The notes: a model not told the origin generated them from the sequence alone. Positions 1-11,771 are shown, numbered from the stretch's first letter. The stretch: DNA of 64,000 bases from Mercenaria mercenaria (GCF_021730395.1 NC_069362.1:66047501-66111500); one strand, 5' to 3'. Numbers and translations: made by a program.

Positions 1-180
1 TAAGTGTATGTTTGGTATTTTAAAGTGAAACCCCGGAGTCCAAGTTAATTGTACTGATACTGTCACTGAATGGATAAGAATGAGAATTGTCCATCATGTT
101 ACATAGTCTATTCCACCAAACTTCGGTTCAGTTGAATTACTGTAAGGCCTCTCGCAACATTTTACAGATTAGGGCACACA
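1..180. other. Unassigned flank
   Basis: I see no gene or clear repeat unit here before the degenerate repeat block begins. Confidence 0.4.
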
Positions 181-1785
181 GGCCCTTTTTAGGGCTAGTT
201 AATAGTTAAGAGCTGATATTAAAAAAACCAATTTAAACAGCGTCTGGGAACTCTTGAGGATCTTCATCAACTTGGTTTGAGCATCAAGTTTTGACCATAT
301 CGAATTTGTCAGGAATTTCGCATCTTTAGGAGCCACTAACTGACTAGTAAACCTGCAACAACTCTTGACAGCATGGTGGATCTTTATCAAACTTTGTCTG
401 TGGCATTATTATAAAGGCTTTTTCCAATTTTGTTCAAATGGAGGCACTTGGACCCATTTAAGGGCCAATAGAGTTAAAAATGGAAATATTCTTTAAACTA
501 CTTCTTCACATGAACCGTTAGCTTGATCGTCATCAGACTTGGTTTGTAGCATCATTATTAAGTCTGGTCCCAAATCTTTTTCAAAATGGGGTACTTGGCC
601 CCTTCAAGAATTTAAATCAGAAAAAAAACTTTATACACCTTCTCAACAACCAGGCAATGGATTATCACCAAACTTGGTATCTATCATCCTTATATGATCC
701 GTTCTCAGATTTGTTCCAACGATTCTGCTTCTGGAGCTAAAAACATAAAAAAAGCTTGAAACTGCTTCTCATGAACAAGTGGATGGATCTTGTATCCTTG
801 TATGGTCCTCTCTCCAATTTGTTAAATGGTTCTGTTTTAATGGCAACCAGGACTAGACATAGAAAAAAACTTGTTAATTACTTCTCATGAACCAATTTAT
901 GGATCATCAAACTGTTTAGCATTTTTGTATGGTCTTCTCTTTAATTTATTCATTTGGGTCTGATTTGTTCCATTTAGAGGTTGCCAGAGCTATAAATAGA
1001 AAATGTTGAAACGTCTTCTCATGAATGGTCAAATTTTTACCAAACTTGGTCAGTAGCATCCTTGTATGGTCCTCTCAAAACTATTCATATGTTTTGGCTT
1101 AGCCCGTTTTAGGGGCCACCAGAGCCTAAAATAGAAAAATAGAAAAAAAAGTATTCAAATAATTCCATTTCGTGAACCATGTGATAGATCTTCACTAAAC
1201 ATAGTCTGTAACATCTTTGTTGGGTCTTCTCTCAAGTTTGTTTAAACATTTCTGCTTGGGCCCCTTTTAGGGGATTAAAAAGCCTTTAAATGACTTTCCT
1301 CCACCACTTTATGGATCTTCACCAAACTTGGACTGTAGCATACATATAGCCATTTTTTCTTGAGTTTGTTCAAAAGGCTTAGCTTGAGCCCTTTTAGGGG
1401 CTATCAGAGCTAAATGAAGAAAACAACTTTAGATAATGACTTCTCATAGACCACTTGGCTGATCTTCACTAAATTTGGTATGTAGCATAAGGTCCTCTTT
1501 CAAGTTTGTTAAAATGGTTTTGTTTGGCTGCTTGTATGAGCTACCGCAGCAAAATAAAAATAAAAGAAAGAACTTTAAATAGATTTTAATGAACTGCTTA
1601 GTGGGTGAACACGAAACTTGCTGAGAAGCAAGGTCCTCTTCAGATGAGTGACTTGGGCCCGGTTATGCCTCTTGTTTGATAAAGGGTTCACCCTATTTAC
1701 ATTCATCTGTTTGATTGTTTTGGTCTTGGGAATAAGTTTTATCCAAGCAGAAAAATATCCTTCCAAAAATTATGGTTCTCAAGTT
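180..1785 (-). repeat. Degenerate ~130-160 bp tandem repeat block
   Basis: About ten to eleven diverged copies follow one another. Each contains a phrase like GATCTTCACCAAACTTGGT, then TGTAGCATC, then GGTCCTCTCTC, then a GGGCCCCTTTTAGGGGC-like stretch and an A-rich piece. Copies are recognisable near 240, 370, 525, 660, 790, 905, 1030, 1190, 1315, 1460 and 1610. Related fragments recur near 6540-6680, 38600-38960 and 48960-49560. Short open frames here are chance. The strand given is nominal. Confidence 0.7.
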
Positions 1786-4090
1786 TTTAGCTCACCTGTT
1801 ACGAAGTGACAAGGACAAGGTGAGCTTTTGTGATCGCGCAGCATCCGTTGTCCGTGCGTGCGTCTGTGCGTGCGTAAACTTTTCCTTGTGACATCTCTAG
1901 AGGTCACAGTTTTCATGGGATCTATGAAAATGGGTCAGAATGTTCATCTTGGTAAATTCTAGGTCAAGTTCGAAACTGGGTCACGTGCGGCCAAAAAGTA
2001 GGTCAGTAGGTCTCAAAATAGAAAAACCTTGTGACCACTCTAGAGGCCACAATTTTCAATGGATCTTCATGAAAATTGGTGAGAATGTTCACCTTGATGA
2101 TTTCTAGGTCTGGTTCGAAACTGGGTCATGTGCGGCCAATAACTAGGTCAGTAGGTCTAAAAATAGAAAAACCTTGTGACCACTCTAGAGGCCATAATTT
2201 TCAAGGATCTTCATGAAAGTTGGTCAGAATGTTCAACTTGATGATATCTAGGTCAAGTTCGAAACTGGGTCACATACCTTCAAAAACTAGGTCAGTAGGT
2301 CTAAAAATAGAAAAACCTTGTGACCTCTCTAGAGGCCATATATTTCACAAGATCTTCATGAAAGTTGGTCAGAATGTTCACCTTGATGATATCTAGGTCA
2401 AGTTCGAAACTGGGTCACGTGCCATCAAAAACTAGGTCAGTAGGTCTAAAAATAGAAAAACAATGTGACCTCTCTAAAGGCCATATATTTCATAAGATCT
2501 TCATGAGAATTGGTCAGAACGTTCACCTTGATGATATCTAGGTCAAGTTCGAAACTGGGTCACGTGCCATCAAAAACTAGGTCAGTAGGTCAAATAATAG
2601 GAAAACCTTGTGACCTCTCTAAAGGCCATATTTTTCATGGGATCTGTATGAAAGTTGGTCTGAATCTTCATCTTGATGATATCTAGGTCAAGTTCGAAAC
2701 TGGGTCACGTGCGGTCAAAAACTAGGTCAGTAGGTCTAAAAATAGAAAAACCTTGTGACCTCTCTAGAGGCCATGTATTTCATGAGAACTTCATGAAAAT
2801 TGGTGGGGATGTTCACCTTGATGATATCTAGGTCAAGTTCGAAAGTGGGTCACGCGGCCTCAAACACTAGGTCAGTAGGTCAGATAATAGAAAAACCTTG
2901 TGACCTCTCTAGAGGCCATATTTTTCATGGGATCTGTATGAAAGTTGGTCTGAATGTTCATCTTGATGATATCTAGATCAAGAACGAAAGGGGGTCACGT
3001 GCCTTCAAAAACTAGGTCAGTAGGTGAAATAATAGAAGAACCTTGTGACCTGTCTAAAGGCCATATTTTTCATGGGATCTGTATGAAAGTTGCTCTGAAT
3101 GTTCATCTTGATGATATCTAGGTCAAGTTTGAAACAGGGTCATGTGTGGTCAGTAGGTCTAAAAATAGAAAAACATTGTGACCTCTCTAGAGGGCATACT
3201 TGTGAATGGATCTCCATAAAAATTGGTCAGAATGTTCATCTTGATGATATGTAGGTCAAGTTCGAAAGTGGGTCACGTGCCATCAAAAAGTAGGTCAGTA
3301 GGTCAAATAATGAAAAAACGTTGTGACCTCTCTAGAGGCCATACCCTTGAATGGATCTTCATGAAAATTGGTCAGAATGTTCACCTTGATGATATCTAGG
3401 TCAAGTTTGAAACTGGATCACGTGCCTTTAAAAACTAGGTCAGTAGGTCAAATAATAAAAAAACCTTGTGACCTCTCTAGAGGCCATAGTTTTCATGGGA
3501 TCTGTATGAAAGTTGGTCTGAATGTTCATCTTGATGATATCTAGGTCAAGTTTGAAACTGGGTCAAAACTAGGTCAGTAGGTCTAAAATTAGAAAAATCT
3601 TTTGACCTCTCTAGAGGCCATATTTTTCAATGGATCTTCATGAAAATTGATCTGAATGTTCACCTTGAGTTTCGAAACTGGGTCACGTGCGGTCAAAAAC
3701 TAGTCCAGTAGGTATAAAAATAGAAAAACATTGGGACCTCTCTAGAGGCCATATTTTTCATGAGATCTTCATGAAAATTAGTGAGAATGTTCACCTTGGT
3801 GATATCTAGGTAAGGTTCAAAACAGTTTCACGTATCTTCGAAAACTAGGTCAATAGGTCAAATAATAGGAAAACCTTGTGACCTCTCTAGAGACCATATT
3901 TTTCAATGGATCTTCATGAAAATTGGTCAGAATTTTTATCTTGATAATATCTAGGTCAAGTTCAAAACTGGGTCACATGAGCTCAAAAACTAGGTCACTA
4001 TGTCAAATAATAGAAAAAAACGACGTCATACTCAAAACTGGGTCATATGGGAAGAGGTGAGCGATTCAGGACCATCATGGTCCTCTTGTT
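1786..4090 (+). repeat. Tandem repeat of ~145 bp with defined ends
   Basis: About 15 copies of a unit with the phrase TAGGTCAGTAGGTCTAAAAA, then CCTTGTGACCTCTCTAGAGG, then a GTTCACCTTGATGATATCTA-like part. Spacing between AGGTCAGTAGG words is 144-146 bp over most of the array (near 1999, 2143, 2289, 2433, 2578). The block opens with TTAGCTCACCTG and a TGTCCGTGCGTG-rich leader and closes with GAGGTGAGCGATTCAGG followed by a TGGTCCTCTTGTTT tail. The same opening and closing phrases bound 7568-8532, so this is a dispersed element whose interior expanded, not a random satellite. Confidence 0.8.
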
Positions 4091-4930
4091 TTACTGGTTC
4101 TCAGGCAAACAGTATTTCACATACATTAAAACATTTGTCTGTATACGAGGAAATGTAAACTGTACTTTGGAAATGGGCATTGTGTTATTCCAATGAAACT
4201 TGGTATAGAGATAAAGGAGTTAGGAAATGCAGTTGCTATGGCAAAACATTTTGAAATCTGACCAAAAAAAGACCAGAAAGTACACGAGCTATTTTCATGA
4301 TACTAAGATTCTATTTTGATTATTTTACTGCTCATTCCTCTATCTATCCATCAGAATGTGGATTCTCCCATTTCTGAAAAAGTGCAAGAGGTTTTTTTCG
4401 TGACACCTTGTTAGAACGTATTTTGAAATACGCAAAATATGAACATTGATATTTGTTCATTGATATGACAGTTCCCTCGTCCGTCCGTCTGTCTGTCAGA
4501 AAAGGCGGATCAAGAGTTAAGATTTCTTCATGAAACACGTAAAAAGGCATTGGAGAAAATGTGTTCAAGTCCGTTTATCTGTCCGTCCTTCAGTTACAAA
4601 AAGGTTGACTTTAATTTTCATAAAACCTGGTTTATAGATAGCTGGCAATTTTGAGAATATTCAGACCTTTTTATTTGATTGAATATAGAAAATATGCAAC
4701 ACATTTTTAACCGATTGCTACAGTTGTAGGTATGGCAACAGAAACTTTTCCTGCTCAATTATAGTCTTGTTTTATTTAGGCCAAGTTCGAAGCTGAGCCA
4801 TCTAGGGTCAAAAGCTACGCTTGCTAGACAGAATGTCTCGTTGAAATCTAGGTCAGACTGGAAACGGTCATCTTGGCTCAAAACTAGGTTAGATGAGAGA
4901 TGCGGGCCTACAAGACCCTCTTTTTAATAA
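4091..4930. repeat. Fragments of the same degenerate repeat families
   Basis: Diverged pieces with CCGTCCGTCTGTCTGTC-type leaders appear near 4470 and 4570. A closing phrase with GGGCCTACAAGACCCTC lies near 4905. No gene was recognised. Confidence 0.45.
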
Positions 4931-5689
4931 GAAAGTGCATATAAAACAAGGAATACTTTCCTTTGAGCATTACTAGTGATATCACCGTATTTTACAGTCT
5001 GGGAAAAAGTCCGCTAACTAAATACTACTTATCGACTATCAACAGCAGCTCTGATCAATACGTCAATAAAAGGTAAAATAGAATATGGCAATGAAGTAAT
5101 GACATTATGCATTGATTGATACGGTAGCTGGGTGTGAAATGGTGACATTTCCTCGGGCTGAGGAAAAGGTTAACACTGCGGAAATTTACATTGGAGATTT
5201 ACCCGTAACGTGAGTACTAATTTATAAAAAAAATGTAGACGAAAAGTGATATGTATTATCGATTGATCAGTATTATATGATAAGATTTGTACGTGTCTTT
5301 CACGGCTAAAGCACTTCTAAAATTATCGGGAATTTTTGAAGTTGGTAAGATTAAAGCAGGGCCTGAAGCCCATTACATGCATAATCTAACAGGAACACGA
5401 ATGAAGAATTTTTGAATGACCTACTTCTTATTAAAAGTCAAATGATCCATAGAATAGTAGAAAATTGATATTTAATGGTAGGTGTATACAAAGAACACGT
5501 ATAGATGTGCTATGTTTGTTATTACATTTCTAACAGCTAGACCTTTTTAGCTAACATTTGACCGTCGGGGTACTCTGATTGTTTTCTTTTTGTAAAATAT
5601 AAAATTTACGATTAATTATATTGATGCATGTTACAGACATAACAGACAGTATCTGATGGGTTTAATTGAAGAGAAATGGAAGCTGCCTG
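4931..5689 (+). other. 5' flank of gene 1 with a splice acceptor
   Basis: AT-rich DNA without a gene. TGCATGTTACAG ending at about 5637 looks like a 3' splice site, so gene 1 probably has an upstream non-coding exon joined about 50 bp before its start codon. An ATG at 5656 opens a different frame that overlaps the gene 1 start and runs to 5850; if present in the mRNA it would act as an upstream open frame. Confidence 0.35.
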
Positions 5690-6286
5690 ATGAATTTCCC
5701 CAAAGAGTCATCACGGCGAGGATTGCTCACAAGATTGTGTCACGTGATTCTCGACAAAGATGTGCAGCAGGGAATCGGAGCTGTGCTGGTATTGGTTGGT
5801 TTCACACTTTTAGTGTCTGGTGTGATATTTACAGTTGTGGCTTACACTAGCACCAAACGTAACGTCATAGGGTCCTTCCCTTACGTCGGGCCTGTACTGA
5901 CTGTTCTGGGTGTTGTATGCATTGTAAACGGATATCTGCTTGGCCATAAAGATGATTTTATACAGCTATGGTTTTATTTCAAGCGGAGAAAACAGCAAGC
6001 GTATACTGAGCAGGACTATTGCGATTGCGAATCTGAAGAACTTAACGGGTCAATTAGTGCAATCTGTTTTCGTGTTCTTGTTTGTTTCTTTATAAGAAGA
6101 AATACTCTGGAGGTAATCGAACCTTCCAACAATGACGAATGTAGTCGGCGTGATACCAGGGAAATGTCGTCTGCTTGTGAAGCTGTCAGTAAGACGGAAC
6201 AACGGAGTAAACACGGCATGACGTCATCATTCTCACCGTTCAGACAATCTAAAATTCATCCAAGTATCACAGAATCGTCAGTGTGA
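5690..6286 (+). CDS. Two-span membrane protein, gene 1 (198 aa)
   Basis: Function not recognised. The frame is closed by a stop at 5663, so the first usable ATG is at 5690, giving 198 residues. Two clear hydrophobic segments lie at about residues 29-51 (rich in V, L, G) and 64-84 (starting YVGPVLTVLGVV), separated by a short loop. A basic stretch KRRKQQ follows, which by the positive-inside rule puts the tail in the cytoplasm. A cysteine-containing acidic stretch (DYCDCESEE) and a short third hydrophobic piece at about 121-135 come next. The tail is polar, and the last four residues are ESSV, a class I PDZ-ligand pattern. The layout resembles genes 2 and 3 in this window and TMEM174/TMEM171-type proteins. 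ATTAAA at 6371-6376 could be the poly(A) signal. That it is a gene is likely; its role is unknown. Confidence 0.65.
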   Translation: MNFPKESSRRGLLTRLCHVILDKDVQQGIGAVLVLVGFTLLVSGVIFTVVAYTSTKRNVIGSFPYVGPVLTVLGVVCIVNGYLLGHKDDFIQLWFYFKRRKQQAYTEQDYCDCESEELNGSISAICFRVLVCFFIRRNTLEVIEPSNNDECSRRDTREMSSACEAVSKTEQRSKHGMTSSFSPFRQSKIHPSITESSV

Positions 6287-7358
6287 CAATCGGTCCGTGG
6301 TGTAAATAGGTCAGATGAAAACATTATTATGTTTATTGGCTGACGAAGTTTCTTTTACAGATGAATGACAATTAAAATATTGTGGAAAACATTAATGCAC
6401 AGATCTCGAGGAGTACAGGTGGATAATCTGGTGTACATCTATCGTCCGGCATCAACATTTTTCCTAAATAAGTTCGTCAGAACGGCCGTCAGATAAAAAC
6501 TGGAAAAAAAAACATTTAAAAACTTTTTAAAGATGAACCGCTTAATACTCTGGTTTGCAACATTCTTACATATATATCTCTCAGATTTGTTCAAATAGTT
6601 ATGTTTCACTGCACCCGGGACCGCTATAATTTAACTAATTTCTTCACGAACCATTTGATAAGTATTCACCAAACGCTGTCTGTAGCTTCCGTCGACCTCA
6701 GATAGTGCCTTTCATTGCATCAGGGTTTCGCTGGTCTTCTTACATAGGTGATTTATGACCAGCTCGGTCGTCTTGGATCATCTATTAATGATATTTATTT
6801 ACTGTTACTATGTATAAATATATTATGTGCAATTTTAATTTGTAGTGTTTTTTTTTTATTTTACGTCCTTGAAAAATATATATGCAAATGAAAGTTGTTC
6901 AGTCATAAAATACACTTGCAAACGAGTGCATTTATACAGATTTATATTTTATGCGTCATAGTAAACAAATTCGGCGGCCGGCCAGAACACCAAGTCTCCT
7001 CCAAAACGGTCATTTATAATAAACTGGAGGTATTCGAAATACCAAAACTATACAATGTTTAAGCATAAAATGCGCTCGAGTAGGCCTATTAAATTGTTAA
7101 AAGCAGTTTCTGACTTTTGATAAAAAATGTATTGTCTAACATTTGTCCTTCGAATTTGTAAATATCGGTAGTCAAGCGTAGGTATCGGCTGCAATAAACA
7201 GGTTATTTCCCTTCTACTGGCCCGTTGTTTACGGGTTGCTAATAACAACCATAAACTACAATCAGATTGGGCTTTTGATAAACCTAATAACCCGACCTAG
7301 ACCTCCGATGCGGAACTAAGTAAATCTACTCTTATGATATTAGTGAAGATGGTTTAAA
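6287..7358. other. Gene 1 3' flank
   Basis: Contains a possible ATTAAA poly(A) signal at 6371-6376 and a diverged fragment of the CTTCACCAAAC-type repeat at about 6540-6690. The rest is AT-rich and nothing else was recognised. Confidence 0.4.
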
Positions 7359-7430
7359 ATGGCCGCACACGCCGACACCAGTAAACATCTGAAACATAAG
7401 GAGTCTGGATGTATAACGGAACGAGAGAAT
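7359..7430 (+). CDS. Candidate first coding exon (24 codons)
   Basis: The ATG at 7359 sits in a good initiation context (AAAATGG). It opens 24 codons beginning MAAHADTSKHLKHKE and ends at GAGAAT followed by GTAAGTAAT, a textbook 5' splice site, leaving phase 0. Local GC is higher than the surroundings. No continuation was found. Joining it to the acceptor at 10916 gives a frame that stops after 17 codons and does not match gene 2, so it is either the start of another gene or part of a 5' leader. Confidence 0.35.
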
Positions 7431-7567
7431 GTAAGTAATATTTGTTTAATAACTACTACAAACACTGCGTGCTGTTTTAACACAACACTATTTACAACCT
7501 TAATATTTTGTAAAACGTCAATATATAGACCACCCAAACTGTATTCGTCAGGCTATTAGGTGTCGTG

Positions 7568-8532
7568 TTCTTAGCTCACCTGAACATTTTGTGAGATATT
7601 GTTCGTAGGGTACTAGTTTTCCTGGATTTCGTTTGCACGATAAACATGTGAAATTCCCATTCATTTTATCTTAAAAGATGAAATCTACAAACTAATATCC
7701 CCTAGAAATAGCCGTTTTCCTAAAAAAACAGGAAAAATCTCGCCTACGGAATTAAAGAATTTCACAGTATTGTGATCGCCCTGTGTCCGTCGTCCGTCAT
7801 CGCACGGTGCCGTCGTACTTCGTTGACATTTTGCCTCAATCGACATGTTACAGTGTTAACTAAATTTCAAATAAATGTTACTGGGGAAGTCCCGTCGCAA
7901 ATGTGTTCAAACAATTCTATTCCATGCGGAATCCAAAAGAAAGTAAAAACTTCAAGATGTCCGAGACCGTTGGTCGGATTTCAAAATCATTTCACAAAAC
8001 TGTTCCATGGGTGACTCTCTACAAAGTTTGTTCAAGCTATTTTGATTGTTAAAATACTGCCGCAAGTGTGTGTAGGGGTGTGGTGGGGAGTCGTGTTTTC
8101 CTTATTGGGTACGCATGGCTATAATGAAACGTTTAAAAACCTTTTCTTACTGTTGTTCAGATTATAAAATAAAGTTGCGTGAATGTTCCTTAGTAGACCA
8201 AGGTATTTTGAATTAAACTTGAACTGAAGACGCGAATGTCACCAGAGAGCATTGTCACTTTCCCCTGCATGTATGATTGTAGTGAATATTTAAACATATT
8301 CCCGGTTAGCCAGATTTCAAAATGGTTTTTACTTTTCTTTATATGACCTTCTTCTAAATTTGACCAAAACATTTTGTTTTGTCTAAATCATGGCCGGCCG
8401 GGGTGCTACATGAATCTGCTTTCAAAGTCATTTAGTAGACACGTGTTTTGGACGGCTCTGCCAAAATTGTTACCAGTTTGAACTATGAGACTAAGGTGAG
8501 CGATCTTGGACCATGTTGGCCCTTTTGTTTCT
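7568..8532 (+). repeat. Second copy of the TTAGCTCACCTG element
   Basis: It starts with TTAGCTCACCTGAAC, has a GTGTCCGTCGTCCGTC leader near 7783 and ends with AAGGTGAGCGATCTTGGACC and a CCCTTTTGTTT tail at 8532. These ends match those of the block at 1786-4090. Here the inner repeats are few and diverged. Confidence 0.65.
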
Positions 8533-8739
8533 ATTTTGGTATTGCCGTGCAGGTTTGAAGTATCGAAGCTATTTATCGAAATTATCTCAAATTTAATCTC
8601 TATTTTGTATTTGTTTAAGGCACCAAGAAAAAACACGACTGTTGTTGTGTATCGGATCGATAATAACTGTATATAAATAACATAACAATTACAAAAGTAC
8701 GCTGTTCCGTTAGGGCCATCGCCGCATATTGTACTACGA

Positions 8740-9030
8740 GTGAGTGAGTTGGGTTTTACGGCGAATCGACACAAAATGGTTATATATCGCCGAGGATTTT
8801 ACGATGATGCTACGTCAAAATATCGAAACTACAATGGTGAAAAGTCAAACCATGATGATGAAAACACTGAAACTACAGTGTTGAAAAGTCGAAACAACGA
8901 TCACACGATAGTAAAATGTCGAAATTATTTGGTACTTTCATCATCGTACTTTCGACTTTTCAACATCAAACGGCGACGGCTCGAACATGTCACAGTGGAA
9001 AAAAAAAATCTGTTCGCTAGACTCGCTTAG
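8740..9030. repeat. SINE tail plus AAGTCGAAA-type inverted repeat
   Basis: 8740-8795 reads GAGTGAGTTGGGTTTTACGG and continues into a CGACACAAAATGG phrase, the minus-strand form of the SINE 3' tail also seen at 38311-38375. The next 200 bp hold direct and inverted copies of GTGTTGAAAAGTCGAAAC and its complement (near 8878 and 8950-8965). The 96-codon open frame across it is therefore repeat-derived. Confidence 0.55.
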
Positions 9031-9876
9031 AACCTTAGTTCTAGCACCTTGCTTTTAAAAGAAATATGAAAACGTCCGTTTAAAAACAAATGGAGGTAAA
9101 GGTAGAAACGAAATTATGTAAGAGTCTTATACACATGTATATAATGATAAGTAGTCCAAAAGAATGTCACAAGTCTTTTCAATCGGCTTCGCCTCTTGAT
9201 TACCGTTAAACGGTTCGGTGCATTAGGGAAAGTTAGTAGCACGGAAACACTCTCCCGATCTATACCTTCTATTGTTTATTTTATTAATTATTAATAAGAA
9301 CATCCCGGTATAACTCTATTCAGAAGTTACCTTTCAATAAACAGCTCTTGCGGGTGATGGCTACAATGATCGATGAATTAATATTTAAAAGGAACGCATA
9401 AACCAGCAATCGATCTAGATTTGCATGTAAGAAAAAAGGTTTGTCCAAGTTGTTCTCAAGGGGTTATTCTGTTATTGATCAATTCAGATGTGAAACAAGG
9501 CGCTAACTAGGTGAAAACATGTACATGGTTTTAACATAGTATCCGTGCGAATGGAGTAACATACAGAGGATGTTAAGTGACGCAAATCACTGAATATATA
9601 AAACAAAGTTAATTAGGTTTTACATTATAAACGACGTATTTCCAGAACATGAATATTAAATGTTTTACAATCGTGATAGAAACATGAACAAAACCAGATG
9701 GAACAAAAATATAACAATACAGTATTGTCTTATGTCGAAATGCAATGGAAAATAATACAGTGTGCGTGTGAGCTTATGTCTCAGAACAAGGACTTAATAA
9801 TACTGAATTAGAAAAAGACAAACATAAGTTTCAAGTGATTGAACAAAACAACTAATGTTATTTCCTTTATTGTTGG
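9031..9876. other. AT-rich intergenic DNA
   Basis: No gene, RNA or repeat unit was recognised. Confidence 0.35.
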
Positions 9877-10184
9877 ATTTTATGCGTCTATTTATGACAG
9901 TTTAGTATTTTGTTGGAATAAACGTATTTGTTGTTTTTACAAATGAGAAAAATAACATTAGCGGCCCGACGGCGTTTGTGTTTGTAAGGTTATACATGTA
10001 TATGAAGCAGCGCTTAAAGATTTTTTTACAGGCCTGGAAATCTAAATTGCAGGTACAAGTACTTCATGCAAAATGAACAGACTCGATCAAACCGAACTTG
10101 CTGTTATTTTTGTTTGGTTGCGCTCTATGTTTCATAAGGATCCTCTTACAGATTTTATTGTACATAGGAGCACGGTTGGATAGA

Positions 10185-10286
10185 GGGGGCGGGGCATTGG
10201 GAGGAGACTAAGGGGCGCAACTTTGAGAGTTTACAGTAGATAAAGTGACAAAAAGTTAACTAGAGAGAGAATTTAGATGTACTGGT
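10185..10286 (+). promoter_or_regulatory. Candidate promoter and leader exon, copy 1
   Basis: A GC box (10185-10195) abuts a reverse CCAAT box, ATTGG (10196-10200). A splice-donor-like ACTG/GTAAGA follows at 10281-10290. The spacing would suit a short non-coding first exon of gene 2, to be joined to the acceptor at 10916. No TATA box is evident. This is inference from motifs only. Confidence 0.3.
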
Positions 10287-10598
10287 AAGAATTTTATGCG
10301 TCTATTTATGACAGTTTAGTATTTTGTTGGAATAAACGTATTTGTTGTTTTTACAAATGAGAAAAATAACATTAGCGGCCCGACGGCGTTTGTGTTTGTA
10401 AGGTTATACATGTATATGAAGCAGCGCTTAAAGATTTTTTTACAGGCCTGGAAATCTAAATTGCAGGTACAAGTACTTCATGCAAAATGAACAGACTCGA
10501 TCAAACCGAACTTGCTGTTATTTTTGTTTGGTTGCGCTCTATGTTTCATAAGGATCCTCTTACAGATTTTATTGTACATAGGAGCACGGTTGGATAGA

Positions 10599-10700
10599 GG
10601 GGGCGGGGCATTGGGAGGAGACTAAGGGGCGCAACTTTGAGAGTTTACAGTAGATAAAGTGACAAAAAGTTAACTAGAGAGAGAATTTAGATGTACTGGT
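10599..10700 (+). promoter_or_regulatory. Candidate promoter and leader exon, copy 2
   Basis: Exact second copy of the GC box, ATTGG and ACTG/GTAAGA set, 414 bp downstream of the first. If both are real, gene 2 has two identical start regions in tandem. Confidence 0.3.
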
Positions 10701-10704
10701 AAGA

Positions 10705-10959
10705 ATTTGATGCGATGTCTATTGTCCAAAAGGGTTTCTTTTCGTGGTTGTAAATTTTTAGGAATGTATGGGTAGGTTTGGCTGGTCGCCCACTACCCCC
10801 TCCAACTACCCCAACTCCTGTCCCCATTTTCGAGATCGCTCCTACGCGAATGTTATACTTTATCTGTGTTGGAACTCAATATTTATAATTGTAATTCTTT
10901 GATTCATTTATTTCAGATTTCGCATGCCCTTTTCGTTTTAACTGGAGTATTTCTCAGTT
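10705..10959 (+). other. Gene 2 leader with splice acceptor
   Basis: A CATTTATTTCAG acceptor ends at 10916, 43 bp before the gene 2 start codon, indicating that the coding exon begins with a short stretch of 5' UTR. Confidence 0.5.
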
Positions 10960-11771
10960 ATGTCTGGTGAAGGGAACCAGGGTTGTTTAAAGATGAAGAT
11001 CATAGAATATCACAACTACAAGACGTTGCTTGGACCCTGTTTCATAAGTTTTAGCATTCCCTTACTTGTGCCAGGGGTGGTGTTAACCGTTGTTGGTTCC
11101 TATGGTAACGAGAGTTCTTTCCCGACTTTTGGTGCCTGGCATATTATCGGCATAGCCATACTTTCCTTTGCTGTGTTATTGTTGACCTTAGGTATAGTAC
11201 TCAAATGTTGTTATCGGCCGGTGATCAGTGCCGACATTGAACAGCATCTGTCACCGACATCTTCCATGATCACCGGAAGTAAAAATCTCGGGTACGAAAA
11301 TGATATATATAGCTCAAATAGTACAAAAACAAATAAAGTGAGACACCATGACTTAGATGGATCTCATCAAGTGGTCTCTACCCACGAAGCTAAAACAACG
11401 AATAATGTGAAAGAAACAAGCAAACACTTTTCAGCAAACGCAGCTTTTGATGAAAAAAGAAGGAAAATAGACAGAAATCAACGAAATCAGTCTCAGGAGC
11501 CAAGTTGTAGCACGGCGCCTTCCGTAAGAACTTCAAATGATATATCTAGAAATGTCATTCCACCTCCTTCTTATGAAGAACTGGAAGCTAAAAGCAAACG
11601 CAAGAAAAAACCTGAGCCAATAGAAATTCCAGAAAGTAATTTTAGTTCTAGTGCAACTAGAACCATGCAGGGACAAGTTAAAGTTACAGCGAAAATAGTA
11701 GCTGAAGCAGAGACTGTACATACTTCCGGTTCACGTGATCTATCCAGTGATGGCGGAACTGAACAAACAGA
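10960..11771 (+). CDS. Two-span membrane protein, gene 2, exon 1
   Basis: Function not recognised. The ATG at 10960 opens 270 codons plus 2 bases. Hydrophobic segments lie at about residues 23-47 (LLGPCFISFSIPLLVPGVV) and 58-84 (ending LGIVLKCCYR). A long polar tail follows with GYEND at 111-115 and PPPSYEEL at 201-208, a PPxY-like ligand for WW domains such as those of NEDD4-type ubiquitin ligases. The exon ends CAGA/GTGAGT at 11771. Read through the donor, the next codon is TGA (11773-11775), so an unspliced message would give a 271-residue protein. Spliced to 13200 the phases agree (GA + G = GAG) and the protein grows to 384 residues. GYEND is shared with gene 3. The layout resembles TMEM174-type proteins (two spans, PPxY tail); homology is unproven. 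Confidence 0.7.

Larger units (their letters stand above)
9877..10704 (+). repeat. Perfect tandem duplication, 2 x 414 bp
   Basis: 9877-10290 and 10291-10704 read as identical throughout. A few bases of the next unit start (ATTT) follow at 10705 before the match ends. Each copy carries GGGGGCGGGGC next to ATTGG, then ACTGGTAAGA about 90 bp later. Such identity means either a very recent duplication or an assembly error. It lies immediately upstream of gene 2. Confidence 0.85.

Noticed and set aside
5666-5689. Starting gene 1 at 5666
   Set aside because: That codon is TTG, not ATG; the first in-frame ATG is at 5690.
8406-8774. 122-codon minus-strand frame
   Set aside because: Overlaps the closing part of a dispersed repeat and a SINE tail; no domain.
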